From positions 126,783,388-126,804,763 of the forward strand of contig CM044488.1 of NCBI GenBank assembly GCA_024364805.1: a stretch of DNA of 21,376 nucleotides, written 5' to 3'. The position numbers and the translations under genes are program-made. The stretch is from Euprymna scolopes (taxonomy: Eukaryota > Mollusca > Cephalopoda > Sepiida > Sepiolidae). Positions 18,331-21,376 of the stretch are shown here, piece by piece; the first letter of the stretch is position 1, and each line of letters starts with the position of its first letter. The notes beneath the pieces are model-generated. The model was not told the origin of the DNA. It made no database searches and was given only the letters and a program-made list of their open reading frames with translations.

Positions 18331-20519
18331 ATTAATAGTAAATAGAAAAATAAATATGTAATTATCAAAGTTACATGGATACGAGAAACACATATACACG
18401 AGATGTGGTCACACAATGTTATTAATAGAAAGATATATTATTGTTGAGAATACTTAGCGTTGTTCATTATATTGCCACCTGAGAAAGAAGGGGTCATTTT
18501 AAAATTTTTAAATTGAAACCCATCTAAAAATGAAAAAGTCAACAACATACGAGGTGTATTATGCGTTTACAACAAACGACGAGACCAAAAGTTGCCGTCA
18601 GAGAAAATAAGAATTACAACAACAAAATTATTGATGGTTTTTATCTTTGAACGATCCGAGTAAAAAGAAATTAAAATTAACTTAAAATGCTAAAAGAGTT
18701 GCAAAGGTTCGTTTCTCAGTTCACCAGGCGTCAGCCATGTTGTGGAAACAATGTAGCTTTAAAAGGACTTTTGTTGATTATTTAGTCAAGTAAGAATTTT
18801 TACGGGAAGGAATTAAATTAAACTGTAGTCATGACAAGAAAGCCCGATCTTCCTTGCAACGAATAAACACAACATCAGAGTAGAAAATATTAGCTGGATC
18901 GATTTAAACTTGCATTTTCCTGTACGACTCGAGGTTTGAATTTACCAAATTTCAGTGACTTGAAAGTCTCCTCCTACTGTTTGCATTTCTCCTACTCCCT
19001 TTCACTTCCTTACCCTTCTTTTTTTTTTTTTTTTTTTTTCTTTCATTCGAACTTTAACTTGGAATTAGGGCATTAATTTTTAGCATATTTTACAAATTCA
19101 GAAAATAGAATGGTAAAAAAGAGAATTGGTTAATTAAAAGAACTATAAACCTCTAATCCTGTTAAAAAATTATTTACTTTGTAAAAAAAATAAAAATAAA
19201 AGGTGTAACAAACTGTAACATTATTCTCCAAGATTACAAAATAGTAACAAGTGACAAGTCAGAAAGAAAAAAAAGAATTAAATAATTGTTTTTAACTGAA
19301 ATGTAAAAATAAAATTAATTGAAAATTTTAAACAAGTCCAATTTGCTTTAAAACATGGATCAAAAAAATTTGAGAGTTAATTTAAGTTAAACCAAATCAG
19401 TTAGTAGAAAGAGAATGGAAAAATTATTTTAGTTAAAATGAAAAAGTTTATAAAAGTGCAATTTCTTTACTTTTGCATAATTACCTGATAAAAACGAAGC
19501 TGACCAGCATTCATAAGCATCAAATTAATAAGATTATTAATAACAATAATAATAACAATAATAGAATTAGCAGAGCTAAAAAATGCCAACCTTGTTTAGA
19601 AGGCGACAGGAGTAAGATTAGATTTACTCTCTCTCACGTCAAGATGGAACCGGCTGCTCAGGAGTGGACAAACAACGCATAGATAAAATAGAAACTAAAT
19701 TGCAGTAATAAGCATCCCGAAAGACATTAATTTTTCATTAAAAAATAATGATAACCATTGTTTTGTTGATATTTTTTTTATCTATTCATGTAAATAAAAC
19801 AAAACTATAACTGTTAACAACCTGTCACCTCCCTGATATTTGATGGACTCGTCCATTTCAAGAAACCTTCTCTTCGAACGAGTAAACTAAATTTGCAAGT
19901 TTTTCTATAAAATGGTTTTTGAAATAAAAGGAATCTTTATAAAAACAAAACGATAAAACCATTTTAAAAACAAAAACATGAAAAAAAAATCATTACGTTT
20001 ATAAAAATGCGTGCAGGTCTTTATATGTTTATAGACTTTAAATATCCATTAAAAAAAAAACATTATACTTATTTTTGTAAGATTCTCCTATTTTTTTTTT
20101 AATTCTTAATAAAAATTTGGAATAGCAAAAGTTTAACGGCTTACTAAAGTATATTTTATGAACAATTTATTTTATTAATAATTCATATTAAAACAATTAA
20201 AGTAATATTCTATCAATTCAGAATTACTGTTTTTTACGATCGAATTTGAAATAATTCTGAGAAAAAAACATTTCAAAACGTTACATGTTGACGTATGAAT
20301 AGTTCATATGTTTTATATAAATGATCTTAAAGCAACAAAAATATTGTTGTTTTATAAAAATGAATGCCTATTGCCTTGTCTCTATGTTTTAAAAATAAGA
20401 AAATCCCAATTTTGGACGAGTGTAATGTTTTTATTCCTTAACGCCTTTCATAGGTTCACTAATAATTTTAATTAAAATGTCCAATATAACAATTTGTTAT
20501 AATTATAGAACTAGCCGTT
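18331..20519. other. AT-rich stretch without a supported gene
   Basis: It holds a T21 run at 19019-19039 and an AAT/AAC microsatellite at 19540-19564. A slightly GC-richer patch follows it (about 19580-19680), with a short open frame (19473-19682) whose middle is poly-Asn from the microsatellite. The patch gives no recognisable domain. Another GC-richer patch is near 18720-18760. I call no gene. Confidence 0.5.
19540..19564. repeat. (AAT)n microsatellite with AAC interruptions
   Basis: The run AATAACAATAATAATAACAA and neighbours form an imperfect trinucleotide repeat. It could be an old LINE tail, but no LINE coding sequence is seen beside it. Confidence 0.85.
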
Positions 20520-20750
20520 TTTAAATGTATTTCTATTCGACAGTCTAAATACTTTCAAATTCAGAAGGGTCGCGAAGTAATTCTTTTATTTATTTATTTT
20601 TTTTTTAACTATTAACAAAAGATTAAAATGGCTGACTTGTTCATGAGAAAACCGAAATGCATTCTGGTGGATTTAATTTCGTAATCAAATCATTTATTTA
20701 AATTGCATTTTTAAATTCATTTTTATTTTACGATATCGTACTTTATTCGA
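20520..20750 (+). repeat. Diverged repeat pair, copy 2
   Basis: Second copy of the repeat at 18085-18330, about 2.4 kb away in direct orientation. Here it is preceded by AACTAGCCG, which may be an element start of the ACTAGC type. Confidence 0.55.
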
Positions 20751-21343
20751 TAAATACTAATAAATGAAGAAACGCGAATCAAACAGCCGCAGGAGAAATT
20801 ATCTCCATAATTGTATTGATGTTAACATAAAGATGAAATATTATTAGTGCCAATTTAAAAAATCGTAACAATTGTATTGTAAATTAAAGCGTCATTTCAG
20901 AATATTAATTTAATTTAAAATAGAACTGTGTTAGTCTTTTTCGAGTGACTATTTTTCTCTCTTCTTCGTTGAATTTGAATCATTTGTTTCGACATGTATT
21001 TATGAAGGGGTCTACTTTTCCAAAAACCCTATTGAATAAATAAGATTTCAATAATTTGAAACGAAACCAATGTTTTAACTGAATTTTTTTGAAAAATGAT
21101 TCTCTTAAAATTTAAAGATTGTGAAGCCCCCCCCACCACAAATAAAACTTTAAATACTACCAAGACACGTTTGTTAATTTTTTACTCCACTAAAATACGA
21201 ACTTTTATATTTATTAAAATAGAGATTAAAAAACAAATTTGGTCCATTTTTTCTTTCACTTTTAAAAATGTGTTAAAAGGTCATAACAATTTATTTAGTC
21301 ATGCAACACATACATTACACCACAAGACATTCAAGTACATACA

Positions 21344-21344
<1 letters not shown>
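20751..21344. other. AT-rich stretch without a gene
   Basis: Only AT-rich sequence with a C-run near 21127-21135 is seen. No coding or RNA signal. Confidence 0.55.

Positions 21345-21376
<32 letters not shown>
21345..21376. repeat. (TG)n microsatellite, runs off the window
   Basis: At least 16 TG units up to the last base of the window. Its full length is unknown, and the window may end here because of this tract. Confidence 0.95.

Noticed and set aside
18720-18760. GC-richer patch that could be a first exon or promoter
   Set aside because: The minus strand has ATG GCT GAC GCC TGG followed at once by a stop, and no splice or promoter context is convincing.
19473-19682. Plus-strand open frame with a poly-Asn run
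   Set aside because: The middle comes from an AAT microsatellite. The tail patch has no recognisable domain and no supporting exon signals.
1-21376. A new working multi-gene system
   Set aside because: Every coding-like segment I could recognise belongs to a decayed transposable element. There is no cluster of intact genes in this window.

Overview
The window looks like animal (metazoan) non-coding DNA: very AT-rich, full of homopolymer runs and microsatellites, and packed with decayed transposable elements. I found no host gene that I can support, no rRNA, no CRISPR array and no operon-like layout. The mix (an Hsmar1/SETMAR-like mariner, several old LINEs ending in ATG/GAT repeats, a structured poly(A)-tailed SINE-like family, and copia- and gypsy-type LTR fossils) is what I would expect from a mollusc, most likely a cephalopod such as an octopus. 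That taxonomic guess is inference from repeat style, not from a marker gene.

Layout. 1-1810 is the 5' part of a minus-strand LTR retrotransposon with copia-type domain order (5' LTR, iMet-tRNA primer site, gag, protease, integrase). It sits inside the reverse-transcriptase region of an older minus-strand Ty3/gypsy-type fossil (1811 to about 3430). A 98-bp palindrome (1323-1420) lies in the first fossil. A SINE-like element (about 3440-3712, minus) follows, and a related, structurally similar copy with a 29-A tail lies at 8312-8705 (plus). A LINE C-terminal fragment is at 5100-5600 (minus). Most of 5.8-7.7 kb is unassigned.

The clearest structure is 8815-12703. A plus-strand LINE (endonuclease end, reverse transcriptase with YADD, a Cys-rich segment and a C-terminal part, ending in a GAT-type tail) was interrupted twice by DNA transposons: a complete-length but dead mariner (8996-10202, with TIRs and TA on both sides) and a 416-bp MITE-like element (11747-12162). 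At the mariner junction the LINE reading frame continues directly from one side to the other.

Between 13054 and 13500 lies a non-autonomous element containing a tRNA-like sequence and a (GACA)n tail. From 13560 to about 15960 a LINE 3'-end sequence recurs at a regular step of about 550-600 bp on the minus strand, and one of its units is split by another LINE's C-terminal end (13722-14045). The downstream part of the same unit also occurs alone at 7665-7925.

From 15.96 kb to the end the sequence is AT-rich with no gene I can support. It holds a diverged repeat pair (18085-18330 and 20520-20750), a short conserved repeat end (17639-17668), hairpins, poly(T) runs and a terminal (TG)n tract. The parts do not form a working system; the interest is in the order of insertions, the regular LINE-derived array, and the covarying hairpins of the SINE-like family.
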